The notes under the pieces: model-generated
What the model was told of the DNA's origin: nothing
Database searches by the model: none
Seen by the model: only the letters and a program-made list of their open reading frames with translations
In this document: piece after piece, positions 26,701 to 34,871 of the stretch
Position numbering within the stretch: position 1 is the stretch's first letter
Layout: every line of letters starts with the position of its first letter
Program-made: the position numbers and the translations under genes
Origin: Alsobacter sp045348435
Lineage (GTDB): Bacteria; Pseudomonadota; Alphaproteobacteria; Rhizobiales; Beijerinckiaceae
Direction: 5' to 3'
Length of the DNA stretch: 64,000 nucleotides
Assembly (NCBI RefSeq): GCF_045348435.1
Contig: NZ_CP157484.1
Location: 3,720,001 to 3,784,000, forward strand

Positions 26701-27703
26701 CATGACGCTCGTCGGCTACTTCAACTCGCTGCGAGAACTCGGCGGCATGAAGCGGTTGGCGGAAGACGACGTCCAGACGCGTTCGTTCCGCGTCAACATG
26801 AGCTTGGTGGACCGGCCGGGGCTCTCCCAGCGGCGTGTCGAGGAGATCAGCGAACTGACGTCGCGCGTCTCAAGTCAGGACATTCCGCGATACCTCGATC
26901 AGCTCGAGGTTCCCTTCGAAGGAACCTTTGATCCGGCCCAAGGCAAGTGGGTGACCAACAGGAAGCCCGGAGAGGCCCGACCGATCGATGCCGTTCTTGC
27001 GACGAACATGCTGTCGGTCGGCGTGGACGTGAATCGCCTTGGAGTGATGGTTGTAAACGGTCAGCCCAAGGGAACGGCCGAATATATCCAGGCGACCAGC
27101 CGCGTGGGCCGCACGCCGCCGGGGCTCGTGGCGACCGTGCTGACTTGGGCGCGGCCGCGCGACCTGTCGCACTACGAGACGTTCGAGCACTACCACGCGA
27201 CATTCTACCAGCATGTCGAAGCCCAATCCGTCACCCCGTTTTCACCGCGAGCGCTGGACCGAGGTCTAACTGGCGCGATGCTTTCCATCATGCGTCACAC
27301 CTATGATCCCTTTGCGGCGAACGATGGGGCTGGCGCTATGAACAGTCCAAGCCTCAACGAGATGCTCGAAACAATCAAAGCCATCGCCGCACGCACCTGG
27401 GAAGTGACGGAAGATTCAGGGAAGAAGGCTTTGACCGAAGCCGAGATGAAGAGCCGTGCCGACGACTGGGCCAATGAAGCAGGCGTTGGCGGTCGCACGC
27501 TCGTCTACCAGAAGCACGGCGCGGGTCCCACCGCTTATCCGCTCCTCTCAGCACCCGGCATCAAGCCCTGGACCGACTGGACCGTCCCGATGTCGATGCG
27601 AGAGGTCGAGCCCGGTGTGAGGCTCGTGATGGAGGACGACCGCTCGACCAGTGATCCAACTTGGCGACCGAGGGTGACCAGAGCCGAGGAGGATCAGCAA
27701 TGA
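23714..27703 (+). CDS. drmA: DISARM helicase DrmA (1329 aa)
   Basis: This is the core DISARM helicase-like protein. Walker A is WFPTGGGKTEAYLG (about residue 612), the DEFH form of the Walker B box is LIIQDEFHLISG (about 867), and the conserved C-terminal helicase motif is IQATSRVGRTPPGL (about 1125). A four-cysteine zinc site (CPWCG ... CGDKLGGC) sits between the two, near 735-765. The first ~550 residues are specific to DrmA. The ATG at 23714 is preferred to an upstream TTG. The stop overlaps drmB (ATGA). DrmA and DrmB form the complex that senses incoming unmethylated or phage DNA ends in characterised DISARM systems. Confidence 0.93.
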   Translation: MTELIEQAAPQHAAWMIRGEHVASGYAVRIGLGPTDESAVAPGDWAVVLGSDDAVWIVGRILRIRADGDGRTIYFDQFQAVQPAVPLSALGLTAPSAPATRLPWGDFLRVLPLLGAASPDAVPLIQDVIYVRDLLELSVRDDLLGPAEGPHELIKDMSVRDRYLVGKLAPRRPGDDQTAQVEPASAADEAGDLEEERTASLHEPGAEFPSATGRVEPEDDALDEIDTTNNQSLVPSSMGLTFCVAPDVQTLAVDARWGRYERVPNEEHDITKTRRNRQTGREGEVKVRVWRRVPCGGVVPLSLVDGQIKPSTPDPDQPDVRLQGTVRTNAKGERLVTLFLVNGQLEPDDNKDRAWLFQPEITVEAPEDHGGRSVFRRRPSNEVVVDDPERDRLALIYRNRLEFAVGHGVSVHADTTPEEPTKAHRVRTEIIPRYEVAVTETPGLDPGDRPAMRRMVDEGWLDMTRLAEMAPDALRDALSCLVDDYAVWIGEQNTRLGAEITGFDDPGKDVIERCEEILRRLRDGMDTLFADPKALEAFRFANRSMAMQRVRSIYALKRRRNETVDVGTLDVPKNRSWRPFQLAFLLLSIPSLADPAHPDRTKPVEAFADLLWFPTGGGKTEAYLGVAAFAMAMRRLKNDLGGLDASRGLAVIMRYTLRLLTLQQFQRATTLLCAMEVIRRTDDKTWGKEPFTLGLWVGNRVTPGTTEASHQAIEAIRNNDRNKAGIASPAQLTSCPWCGSEISGGRDIEVDRVAGRTLIHCGDKLGGCEFSKAKSSGQPHPGLPVKVVDEEIYHRPPTMMIATVDKFAMMAWRPEVRNLFGRVDQECGRHGLLWPSHDCGTGHRARGSYPAASVKPVRAIRPPDLIIQDEFHLISGPLGTMVGLYETAVDELSSWVLGDTKVRPKVVASTATVRRADDQVRNVFMRRISVFPPTGLDVEDNFFSVQRPIGEKPGRRYMGVCAPGSSRPAVLIRTYTAFLTAAQALFDRFGPVADPYMTLVGYFNSLRELGGMKRLAEDDVQTRSFRVNMSLVDRPGLSQRRVEEISELTSRVSSQDIPRYLDQLEVPFEGTFDPAQGKWVTNRKPGEARPIDAVLATNMLSVGVDVNRLGVMVVNGQPKGTAEYIQATSRVGRTPPGLVATVLTWARPRDLSHYETFEHYHATFYQHVEAQSVTPFSPRALDRGLTGAMLSIMRHTYDPFAANDGAGAMNSPSLNEMLETIKAIAARTWEVTEDSGKKALTEAEMKSRADDWANEAGVGGRTLVYQKHGAGPTAYPLLSAPGIKPWTDWTVPMSMREVEPGVRLVMEDDRSTSDPTWRPRVTRAEEDQQ

Positions 27704-29541
27704 GCAGGACGCCCGTAGGAGAGGTCCGACCGAGCCAGCTTCTCTGGACCTATGGCCCAGGGGCTCTGATTGACCTTCCGAACATGTCGGTGGTCACGAT
27801 GGGCATCGATCGCTGGGAGAAGGATAGATGCCAGCCTATCCAGGAGGCGCGATTGCTGGCCAATGTCCGAAGCGTTCTCGGAGCGCAGGTCGATTCATTG
27901 CGCATGCCGCCGATCGGCGAAAGAGACATCGTGGATCCCTTTTCTGCTGCAGCACTAATCGGCGTCCCAGTGAAGCCCTTCCCGAGATGGCTTCGCTGCG
28001 TGAAATGCGGCTTGTTGTCACCTTATGACGCCGGATTGTTCAAGCTGAAAGAGAACAGGTATCGGCCGGAGTCGACGCGCTTCGTTCACGAGGGATGTCG
28101 AGGCTCGGGCAACAATCAAAGGGCCAGGGATGCCGATGCGGTTCCTGCCCGCTTCCTCATGGCCTGTCGTTCCGGCCATCTGGATGATTTTGCCTGGCAC
28201 TGGTTTGTTCATGGTGGCCCGAGCACATGCCGAGCGACGCTGAGGTTCTTCGAGAGCGGCGCATCGCTTCAAACCGAGAACCTTTGGGTAAAGTGTGACG
28301 GTTGCGGCGCATCAAAGAACATGGCGCAGGCTTTCGGTCAGGCCGGTCGAGACAATCTACCGGGGTGCCGCGGGCGACATCCGCACATCGACAAGTTCGA
28401 AGACGATTGCACTGAAGACCCTCGTGCCATCCTTCTGGGGGCAACGAATGGCTGGTTCCCGGTCACATTGTCGGTCCTGGCCATCCCGCAAACAGGAAGT
28501 CCTTTGGCGCAACTGGTCGCGGACGGCTGGACCTTCTTCGAAGACGTCAGTTCCGCTGCCGAGGTCGCGTTCGTCGCCAAGACCCTCAAGAAGACCGCTC
28601 AGTTGCCCGGGATCGAGCAGTTCGCCGACGATCAGATCTGGACCGCCATAGAGGTCCATCGCAATGGTGGATCGAGCGTCGAGCAGAGTGATTTGAAGGG
28701 GCCGGAATGGGATGTGCTGACGGCCGACAGCCCGCCGACCGACTATCCGTACTTCATGAGCAAGAAGGTAGGCATTCCTTCGGGCTTTGGTTCGGCGATC
28801 ACACGCGTCCTCTTGCTGGAGCGCCTTCGTGAGGTGAATGCACTCCTCGGGTTCACGAGGGTCGAGTCCCCGGATGAGGGCACGGGAGACGACGCGGCCC
28901 CACGTGCTCCACTCGGACGCGCCGCGCCTAACTGGGTGCCGGCCACCCAGGTTCACGGGGAAGGTATTTTCATCCGTTTCAATGTCGATGCTTTGAAGGC
29001 TTGGGCGGACAAGGACCCCGTGAGATCGCTTGATGCTCGACTCAGACAGGGGCACCGCGGATGGCGTCACAAGCGAAACCTCGACCCGAACGAAGGTTAT
29101 CCAGGCGTCCGCTACGTCATGCTCCACACCCTCGCGCACATGCTGATCCGGGAACTGGCGCTGGAGTGCGGCTACAATGCCGCGAGCATTCGTGAACGGA
29201 TATATGCGGATGTCGAGGACGGAAGGGATCAAGCCGGATTTCTCATCTACACGGCCGCCGCAGACTCCGATGGAACCCTGGGGGGACTGGTAGAGCTCGG
29301 GAAGCCCGAAAATCTCGGTCGACTTCTACGCCAATCACTGGACCGCGCCCACATCTGTGCCTCTGATCCCCTCTGTGCAGAACATGATCCGAGCAAGGAT
29401 CAGTCGCTGCATGGCGCAGCGTGTCACGCCTGTTCGTTCGTATCGGAAACCTCATGTGAGCGGGGAAATCGCCATCTGGATCGCTCCTTGGTCGTACCCA
29501 CTCTCGAAAACCCTGATGCAGCGTTCTTCGAGACCGTCTGA
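27700..29541 (+). CDS. drmB: DISARM protein DrmB (DUF1998, 613 aa)
   Basis: The N-terminus (VGEVRPSQLLWTYGPGALID) and the C-terminal DUF1998 region (VMLHTLAHMLIRELALECGY, about 474-495) are those of DrmB. Several paired cysteines probably bind zinc: RCVKCG (about 100), CDGCG (about 205) and a C-terminal set within CAEHD and ACHACSFVSETSC. DrmB binds DrmA and controls its activity in known DISARM. The ATG at 27700 overlaps the drmA stop, and the TGA overlaps the drmC start (TGATG), so the three are translationally coupled. No damage is seen. Confidence 0.92.
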   Translation: MSRTPVGEVRPSQLLWTYGPGALIDLPNMSVVTMGIDRWEKDRCQPIQEARLLANVRSVLGAQVDSLRMPPIGERDIVDPFSAAALIGVPVKPFPRWLRCVKCGLLSPYDAGLFKLKENRYRPESTRFVHEGCRGSGNNQRARDADAVPARFLMACRSGHLDDFAWHWFVHGGPSTCRATLRFFESGASLQTENLWVKCDGCGASKNMAQAFGQAGRDNLPGCRGRHPHIDKFEDDCTEDPRAILLGATNGWFPVTLSVLAIPQTGSPLAQLVADGWTFFEDVSSAAEVAFVAKTLKKTAQLPGIEQFADDQIWTAIEVHRNGGSSVEQSDLKGPEWDVLTADSPPTDYPYFMSKKVGIPSGFGSAITRVLLLERLREVNALLGFTRVESPDEGTGDDAAPRAPLGRAAPNWVPATQVHGEGIFIRFNVDALKAWADKDPVRSLDARLRQGHRGWRHKRNLDPNEGYPGVRYVMLHTLAHMLIRELALECGYNAASIRERIYADVEDGRDQAGFLIYTAAADSDGTLGGLVELGKPENLGRLLRQSLDRAHICASDPLCAEHDPSKDQSLHGAACHACSFVSETSCERGNRHLDRSLVVPTLENPDAAFFETV

Positions 29542-30302
29542 TGGAGTCAATGCTGATCGCTGCCACGGATCTCGTCGCCCTGTTGTCTCCGTCGAGGATC
29601 GAAGCGCTTGCGGATCGAGTCCGCGGCTCGATGCCGGCCGAGAGAGATAGAAGCCTGCACCAGCTTGTGACCACGCCGGCGGCTCGCGTAGCGCTTGATC
29701 GTCTGCTCACCACTTGGGAACAGACGGCGATATCAGGAGATGTGTTGGCCGGTATCTTGGTTGGCGCGGCATATGCGCGTCAACAGGCACAGCGCGAGAT
29801 CAGCGTCGAACTCGTCTGGACAGGCCCGACGACACCCTTCGTCGCGACCCGTCGCACAGAGCAGGTGCTATTGGATCTCATCCGTCACGCTCAAAGCGAC
29901 CTCTTCCTCGTCAGCTTCGTCGCGTATGATGTCTCCTCGGTGGTTGACGCATTGAACGCCGCAGCTGCTCGCGGCATCGAGATTCGCATTCTGCTGGAAA
30001 CCTCCGCGAGCCACGGTGGGAGCCTGTCGGTCGATCCTATCGCCACGATGCGGAGCTGTGTGCCTTCGGCAGGCTTGTACGTCTGGACAGACCGGCCGGC
30101 ACCGTTCACCGAAGGACGGGTTCACGCGAAAGTGGCTGTCGCCGACGGGAGTACCGCATTCCTGACCAGCGCAAACCTGACCGGGCACGCCCTTGAGAAG
30201 AACATGGAGGCAGGCGTCGTCATCAGCGGCGGGCACATTCCTACGGGCCTACGCGCACATCTGCACGCCCTAATCGAGACGAAGGTCATTCGCAGGACTT
30301 AG
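29541..30302 (+). CDS. drmC: DISARM phospholipase D-like protein DrmC (253 aa)
   Basis: This is a PLD-family protein with a single HKD site: HAKVAVADGSTAFLTSANLT (about residues 195-214). The second half-site expected in a full PLD enzyme is not obvious, so a dimer would be needed for activity, as in the Nuc-type nucleases. The N-terminal 80 residues are helical. DrmC is the last core DISARM gene; in described systems it is often dispensable for protection. It shares one base with the drmB stop. No terminator is seen right after it, and the next genes are on the other strand. Confidence 0.9.
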   Translation: MESMLIAATDLVALLSPSRIEALADRVRGSMPAERDRSLHQLVTTPAARVALDRLLTTWEQTAISGDVLAGILVGAAYARQQAQREISVELVWTGPTTPFVATRRTEQVLLDLIRHAQSDLFLVSFVAYDVSSVVDALNAAAARGIEIRILLETSASHGGSLSVDPIATMRSCVPSAGLYVWTDRPAPFTEGRVHAKVAVADGSTAFLTSANLTGHALEKNMEAGVVISGGHIPTGLRAHLHALIETKVIRRT

Positions 30303-30321
30303 CGGGCGCATACGCTGTTGA

Positions 30322-30573
30322 TCAAACTCGGAATCCGCGCACCTGATCCCCCATTACGGTGTAGTCGCTCAGCATCTCGGCGATTGCCGACCGCTCGGGC
30401 AGCAGCACGAGTTCGTCGGCCGCGCGGGCCTGGAACTCGCGGCTGTCCTCAACGACGGGCGGGCAGATGGGCACGATGCTCGGTTCAGAACCGACCGTCG
30501 CGCAAGCCGCCAGCCAACTCAACGCTGTCGCGAGGGCGGCGAGCCGCGGCGTAGATCCGATGATCCGCCACAA
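30322..30573 (-). CDS. Small phage-type lipoprotein (83 aa)
   Basis: The N-terminus is a short hydrophobic signal with a lipobox (LSWLAACATVG), followed by CPPVVEDSREFQARAADELV and an Ala/Leu-rich helix. I recognise this pattern from small lipoproteins in lysis regions of alphaproteobacterial prophages, where spanin-like proteins are encoded. The start codon appears to be TTG. It is last in a run of three leftward phage-like genes. A role in lysis is inferred; it may be only a relic. Confidence 0.55.
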   Translation of the reverse strand: MWRIIGSTPRLAALATALSWLAACATVGSEPSIVPICPPVVEDSREFQARAADELVLLPERSAIAEMLSDYTVMGDQVRGFRV

Positions 30574-30610
30574 CAGCTCCCACGGTTATTGCCTCCGGAA
30601 TTGGGGGCGA

Positions 30611-30949
30611 TCAGCCGCGCACCTGGATCAGATGCAGAACGACCTCGTTGCGCAGACGACGGGTGTCGCAGGCCTGGATCGTGGTCGTGCGCCCGTCGAT
30701 GATGCAGCGGTCGCCATTTCGCGGCGGGCCTGGCCATTGCGCATCGGCGATCTCGGTGTTGGTGATCGCCACCTCCCGGTCGCCCTGCGTGATGCCCCCG
30801 ATCAGTTGGACCGGCTCGTATCCGCGCACGACGGCCTGACAGACGACCTCATGCCGAACTTGCGTCGTGGTGCCGGTGAGGCGCTGCAGGGTCACCGGCT
30901 GCCCGAACCTGGCGATCAACGCGTAGATGCGTTCGGGAGTCATCGGCAT
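30611..30949 (-). CDS. Phage-like hypothetical protein (112 aa)
   Basis: The protein (MPMTPERIYALIARFGQPVT) is compact and soluble, with alternating beta strands (DREVAITNTEIADAQW, GDRCIIDGRTTTIQAC), like small head-tail connector or tail-completion proteins of phages. It overlaps the upstream gene by 10 bases. No terminase, portal or capsid gene is present, so this is probably left over from a degraded prophage. Confidence 0.6.
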   Translation of the reverse strand: MPMTPERIYALIARFGQPVTLQRLTGTTTQVRHEVVCQAVVRGYEPVQLIGGITQGDREVAITNTEIADAQWPGPPRNGDRCIIDGRTTTIQACDTRRLRNEVVLHLIQVRG

Positions 30950-31329
30950 GCGACCCGGGCGGAGAGGACCGAGCCGGACCCGAATGTGCCGGCGGATGTG
31001 ATCTTCAGGCGCAGACGATCGCCCAGCACTCCGTCCTCCGCCGTGTCGTCGGCGAGCGACGCATCGGTCGGCGTCAGCACCGTGGTGCGCGGCGTCAGCC
31101 CGGACAGGTTGACGATCTTGAAGCCGGCTGCCGTGGTGAAGGCGGCGCAGAAGATGTCGGCCCAGGTCTGCCCCTGGTCGAGCGAGGTCTGAACCCACGC
31201 CTTGCAGGTCGTGCCCCCGCTCACGGGCGCGAAGCGGACCTGGAGCGTGATGGCGGTCAGACCGTCGAGGTCGACGACCGGCGTCAGAACCAGCGCCGTG
31301 ACGGCAGTCGTGATCACCTGGTCGCCCAA
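30940..31329 (-). CDS. Phage-like hypothetical protein (129 aa)
   Basis: A beta-rich protein (MGDQVITTAVTALVLTPVVD ... GQTWADIFCAAFTTAAGFKI) that resembles small structural proteins of rhizobial prophages. It is the first gene of the leftward phage-like trio. Specific function is unknown. A start at 31329 fits the coding frame. Confidence 0.6.
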   Translation of the reverse strand: MGDQVITTAVTALVLTPVVDLDGLTAITLQVRFAPVSGGTTCKAWVQTSLDQGQTWADIFCAAFTTAAGFKIVNLSGLTPRTTVLTPTDASLADDTAEDGVLGDRLRLKITSAGTFGSGSVLSARVACR

Positions 31330-31667
31330 GCTGTAGATGCCGGGATTGATTACTTGGAAGGCCAGCCCTTAAGGCGTTGTGTTCGCGCGCCTGCCGAACT
31401 GGGTGGAGTAGCCACATGAAGATGCGTGGCAGCCTGCCCTACCTGTCCGGAGTTGGAACACGCCCCCGCTTGGGGCGTTGAGTCGATGACGAAACCGGCC
31501 GGCATGATCACCCGCGACCGACGCCCCCTGCGGTACCGCTGCAGGGGGCTTTTCGTTTCGCGCCAAAGAAGCCTTCACCCGTGGCAGCCGCTTCCTGATC
31601 CCTAGTCCTTTCCGCCATGGGCGGCTGTAAGGTGCGGTCGTGAGAAAGTCGAGCGAGGCCAGAGACG
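31330..31667. other. Non-coding stretch with two GC-rich hairpins
   Basis: No gene is supported in these 338 bases. It contains one terminator-like hairpin (listed separately at 31523-31558) and an additional hairpin around 31462-31480 (acgcccc / ggggcgt). Together they could be the 3' part of a small RNA, but no promoter can be assigned. Confidence 0.4.
31523..31558 (+). terminator. Rho-independent terminator (plus strand)
   Basis: A perfect 9-base stem (gccccctgc / gcagggggc) with additional pairing inside its loop is followed by TTTTCGTTT. It reads on the plus strand, after a long non-coding stretch, so it may end a small RNA or read-through from the DISARM operon. Confidence 0.65.
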
Positions 31668-31868
31668 ATGGATTACGGGTTTGCGGTCTACGAGCCGCCT
31701 GAACCGGGGCTGCCCTACTTGGCTGTCGTCCTGCAGGACGGCAAGGTCGTGGACTATATCACAGCACCGAGCGCAGCCGAGGCCAACGCCTTGCTCAAGG
31801 AGCTTGCGGTTGGGCTCGCCGAGGCTGAGGCGGATACCCGCTGGTTGCAAGCCGGGCCGCGCGACTGA
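31668..31868 (+). CDS. Hypothetical protein (66 aa)
   Basis: The frame (MDYGFAVYEPPEPGLPYLAV, then VLQDGKVVDYITAPSAAEAN) has a sensible beta-alpha content and good GC bias in third positions. A purine-rich stretch lies upstream. No family is recognised and the neighbours are also small unknown genes. It could be a phage-derived accessory protein. Confidence 0.5.
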   Translation: MDYGFAVYEPPEPGLPYLAVVLQDGKVVDYITAPSAAEANALLKELAVGLAEAEADTRWLQAGPRD

Positions 31869-31892
31869 GGCAGCCGACTCCGGCGCAGCAGT

Positions 31893-32090
31893 CTAGCTGG
31901 CTTTCCCGCTCAGCCCGCCCGTTCGGTGCGCGTGGGCGATGTCCTGGAGGGCCAGGCTGAGCCTCTCGCGGCGGAGACGTTCAGTCCTGGCGAGGATCGC
32001 CTCCCTCTGCTGCCGGATGAGCACCATGGCCTCGCCGGGCTGCGCGGCGTCGGGCGGGTAAGGGCGCGGGTCCTTAAGATCAGTCTTCAT
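31893..32090 (-). CDS. Hypothetical helical protein (65 aa)
   Basis: A short, charged, mostly helical protein with many Arg residues (REAILARTERLRRERLSLAL). No known domain. It is followed upstream by a second small leftward gene with which it may form an operon. Confidence 0.45.
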   Translation of the reverse strand: MKTDLKDPRPYPPDAAQPGEAMVLIRQQREAILARTERLRRERLSLALQDIAHAHRTGGLSGKAS

Positions 32091-32117
32091 TGGCGCGTCC
32101 CTCAGGATATCGTCTGG

Positions 32118-32330
32118 CTACGAAGCCTTTGGCTTTTTCAGAACGGCCTCGACGTGTCTGAACTCGATCAGGTGTTCGCGGCCATCCAGGCGGGCAACGA
32201 CGCCGTCAGCAGTGACGTTGACGACCTCGCACAAGCCGCCCCCGGCGTGGGCGCTGGACGGACGCAGGCGCACGCAGTCGCCCGGCGACACCGAACGAGG
32301 GCCCTCGAAGGGGTGTTCGGTCATGGACAT
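32118..32330 (-). CDS. Hypothetical protein (70 aa)
   Basis: The ATG at 32330 follows a strong ribosome binding site (aggagg, 7 bases ahead). The protein has a beta-rich pattern (SPGDCVRLRPSSAHAGGG, then CEVVNVTADGVVARLDGREH), like small KOW/SH3-type folds, but the family is not recognised. It lies 27 bases upstream of the leftward 65-residue gene. Confidence 0.55.
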   Translation of the reverse strand: MSMTEHPFEGPRSVSPGDCVRLRPSSAHAGGGLCEVVNVTADGVVARLDGREHLIEFRHVEAVLKKPKAS

Positions 32331-32539
32331 GGGATGTCCTCCTGGCCCCTTGGGAAAAGTGGGGCGCCGAAGAAGCGGCCGCAAGCTGACATGTGGGCGT
32401 AGCCAGTTATTCGGGAACGGCGCGCGCGGATCTCATCATGGCCTGGCCGCAACAGCGGCTCACTCGCGAGAGGCCGGATACATTTATGCAGACTGGATCG
32501 TCAGACCGCGCCTGATCCTTGCAGCGACGGGGCGGACCA

Positions 32540-32748
32540 TACATTTTTTCCGAGAGCCTCGCGGAGCGTCGCCACGTCGAGCATCGACTCTGCCAGAAGC
32601 TTCTTCAGCTTCCGGTTCTCCTCCTCAAGCGCCTTCAGCTTGCGGGCGTCGGAGACCTACATCCCGCCGTACTTGATGCGCCACGTGTGTAAGGTCGCGT
32701 CGCTGATCCCGCGCGTGCGGCAGAGGTCCAACACCGCAATCTCGCCCT
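32540..32748 (-). pseudogene. IS3-family transposase OrfA fragment
   Basis: The minus strand reads LDLCRTRGISDATLHTWRIK, then YGGM, a TAG stop, and SDARKLKALEEENRKLKKLL followed by AESMLDVATLREALGK. This is the helix-turn-helix and leucine-zipper part of an IS3-type OrfA. Both ends are missing and there is an internal stop, so it is a dead fragment. It marks the boundary between the small-gene region and the leftward hydrolase operon. Confidence 0.85.
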
Positions 32749-32822
32749 AGTGGACCTTCAAAATCCCCGTGATTGACGAAGCCGTTAAATCTCTGGCCGG
32801 AGGCCGACCCGTTTTGTGCGTT

Positions 32823-34871
32823 CTATTTTCCCTTTGCCAGTTTCTGCTTCGCCTGATCTAGGCTATCTTGAACGCGCCGTTCACTAGCAACCAGCTCATC
32901 GTAGTTAAGTGGGTCACGTCCTTGATCCCCACCAGAGCATTGTTTGGCCATAATTCGAACCATGTTATTTAAACTACCTTTGATCACACTCAATTGCGTC
33001 CCAGCGTTTTCAACTCGACCATTCTCTAAAGTTTTAATCAGATCAAAGAGAAAATTTTGCACGTCGTTACCTAAAGATACGAACACATCGAAGCGATTTG
33101 GATTTTGGCCGTTCGCCCCGCCGGGGCAGCTCTGGACCATTAGCTTTACCATCTTCTGAGTTTGAACGACTGCATCGCGCAGCATTGAAATGACACTATT
33201 CATGTCAGCATCTGTGGTCGAGGTAGTGGAAAAGCGTTGTAAGGCCTCGTCAGACGGGGGGATAGGAGTGAGATTGTCCGGCGGCTTGTCCGTGCTGAAT
33301 TCCGACAGTGGAAGCGTTACAATGTTGAGGAATCTATCCAGGTCCGTGAGCAACAGCCGTCCCGTTGCGTCGAGCGAAGCTAGCATGCGCCCGTCCACCG
33401 AAATCGCAATCTTAATCACCTGCGCTCCATGGCCAAGCAAGCGGACGGTTCTCGCGGACGACGGGGCCGAGCGGGGATCTGTCGGAAGCACCACAATCCA
33501 CACCCGGCCGTCTCCCCCCGCAACAGCAAAGAGGTCACCACGCGGCGAGAGCGAGGCGGCAGTAATCGGCGACCAACTGTTCGGTTCGGTTTGCGACACA
33601 CGGTTCAGCGAATACCGACGGAGTACCGGGGTGTCCTCCAAGCCCAGGCGCGCCACCCAGATCTCCCCTTCCTGGTCCCATAAGAGCAGCACGCGGCCTG
33701 AGCGGTCGAGCATCAACCCGTCGCGCGTCGGCACGGACCCGTGTTCAGACGGGGCAGATCCGGCCACCCCGTCGATGGCACCCTTTTCGAAGAGGACAAG
33801 CCGGCCTTCGGCCGTTTCCACGGAATAACCTGTCAGGCCAAAGACAGCCACCGTGCCATCTGCCGCACCGGTGGCAAACAGATCTGAGGGCTGGGGGGCA
33901 AACGGTCGGACGGCGATCGCAATGACGGGGCCTAAGTGGATCCTTGCAATACCTTTGCTGTTCTGTGGCTGTGACGGGGCGATCTGAGTTGCGGCGGAGG
34001 TCGGAAAACCAAGCACAGCGCCACTCTCGTAGCCAGCGAGCACGTACGAGCTGGACCCGCCGCTATCTCCGGCGATCGCGGAAAGCCGGTCCGGCCCGTA
34101 GTATGGAGTATTGGTCGCCTGCGTTGGGCCTATAATCGCATTCGAGGCGTTTCGTAGCATCGTCCTGATTATAGGGTTAGAAGTTAATCCCCCGTTGGCT
34201 GTGGGCGGGATACCCTTAAGTGAGCCGCCTGCCCTGAATGCAAAGCCGCGGTATGTAGGCTCCGTGCCAACACGGAAACCTGCATATCCACCGTCGCCGG
34301 ATGCCCACACCCCTTCGGCCGAGTGGTCGACATCCGACGGGAAGATCCTGACCATTGCTCCCGGGGCATACGGCCTGGACGGAAGCACGACCGGCACGCC
34401 GTCACGCCCGATGTTGATGAGGTATCCCCGTTCCGTTCCAATCGTTAGCGGACCGCCCTCTTGGCTCGACCACGCCATCGCGGTCACGCGCCCGGCCGAA
34501 GCGCCCATAGCAACGGATTTATCGGAAACCACGGTCTGCACATGGCCGAATCGGCTCGCCGCAAAGGCAAGGAATGCCGACACAGTAATCATTCCCAGGC
34601 CCCCCATCGCGACCGGGGCAACGTCGGCGAAGCTCGGCAACCAGGCAGCGATGTTCCAGCGGCCTGAAGCGCCCCGCGGACCGCTTGAGTCGGTCGGTGT
34701 TGCATCTACGTTGGCGCTCTCCGAGACGGGTGGGCGGTGCACACTCCCGTCTTCGCTCGTGGCCGAGGTTGGGTCGGGCGGGCCGGGCCCCAAGGAACCT
34801 GCAGAAAAGCTCTCGAAGCCCTTGCCCGGCTCCACGTCGAAGCGCTTCTGCTCGTCGCCTGCCGTGTTCAT
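32823..34871 (-). CDS. Membrane-anchored beta-propeller (WD40-like) protein (682 aa)
   Basis: The N-terminal ~80 residues are disordered, followed by one membrane segment (about 88-112: VAPVAMGGLGMITVSAFLAF). The rest is a repeated beta pattern with WD40-like units (ITAASLSPRGDLFAVAGGDG, IKIAISVDGRMLASLDATGR, DLFATGAADGTVAVFGL), ending in a helical C-terminus (about 570-682). Propellers serve as binding platforms; the protein probably scaffolds or senses at the membrane. It is the last gene of the eight-gene leftward operon and overlaps the upstream gene by 4 bases. DNA around it is AT-richer than its neighbours. No named family is certain. Confidence 0.75.
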   Translation of the reverse strand: MNTAGDEQKRFDVEPGKGFESFSAGSLGPGPPDPTSATSEDGSVHRPPVSESANVDATPTDSSGPRGASGRWNIAAWLPSFADVAPVAMGGLGMITVSAFLAFAASRFGHVQTVVSDKSVAMGASAGRVTAMAWSSQEGGPLTIGTERGYLINIGRDGVPVVLPSRPYAPGAMVRIFPSDVDHSAEGVWASGDGGYAGFRVGTEPTYRGFAFRAGGSLKGIPPTANGGLTSNPIIRTMLRNASNAIIGPTQATNTPYYGPDRLSAIAGDSGGSSSYVLAGYESGAVLGFPTSAATQIAPSQPQNSKGIARIHLGPVIAIAVRPFAPQPSDLFATGAADGTVAVFGLTGYSVETAEGRLVLFEKGAIDGVAGSAPSEHGSVPTRDGLMLDRSGRVLLLWDQEGEIWVARLGLEDTPVLRRYSLNRVSQTEPNSWSPITAASLSPRGDLFAVAGGDGRVWIVVLPTDPRSAPSSARTVRLLGHGAQVIKIAISVDGRMLASLDATGRLLLTDLDRFLNIVTLPLSEFSTDKPPDNLTPIPPSDEALQRFSTTSTTDADMNSVISMLRDAVVQTQKMVKLMVQSCPGGANGQNPNRFDVFVSLGNDVQNFLFDLIKTLENGRVENAGTQLSVIKGSLNNMVRIMAKQCSGGDQGRDPLNYDELVASERRVQDSLDQAKQKLAKGK

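Noticed and set aside
30611..31417. 268-residue single protein
   Set aside because: The first half is the out-of-frame shadow of the 129-residue gene; only the last 112 residues look like protein.
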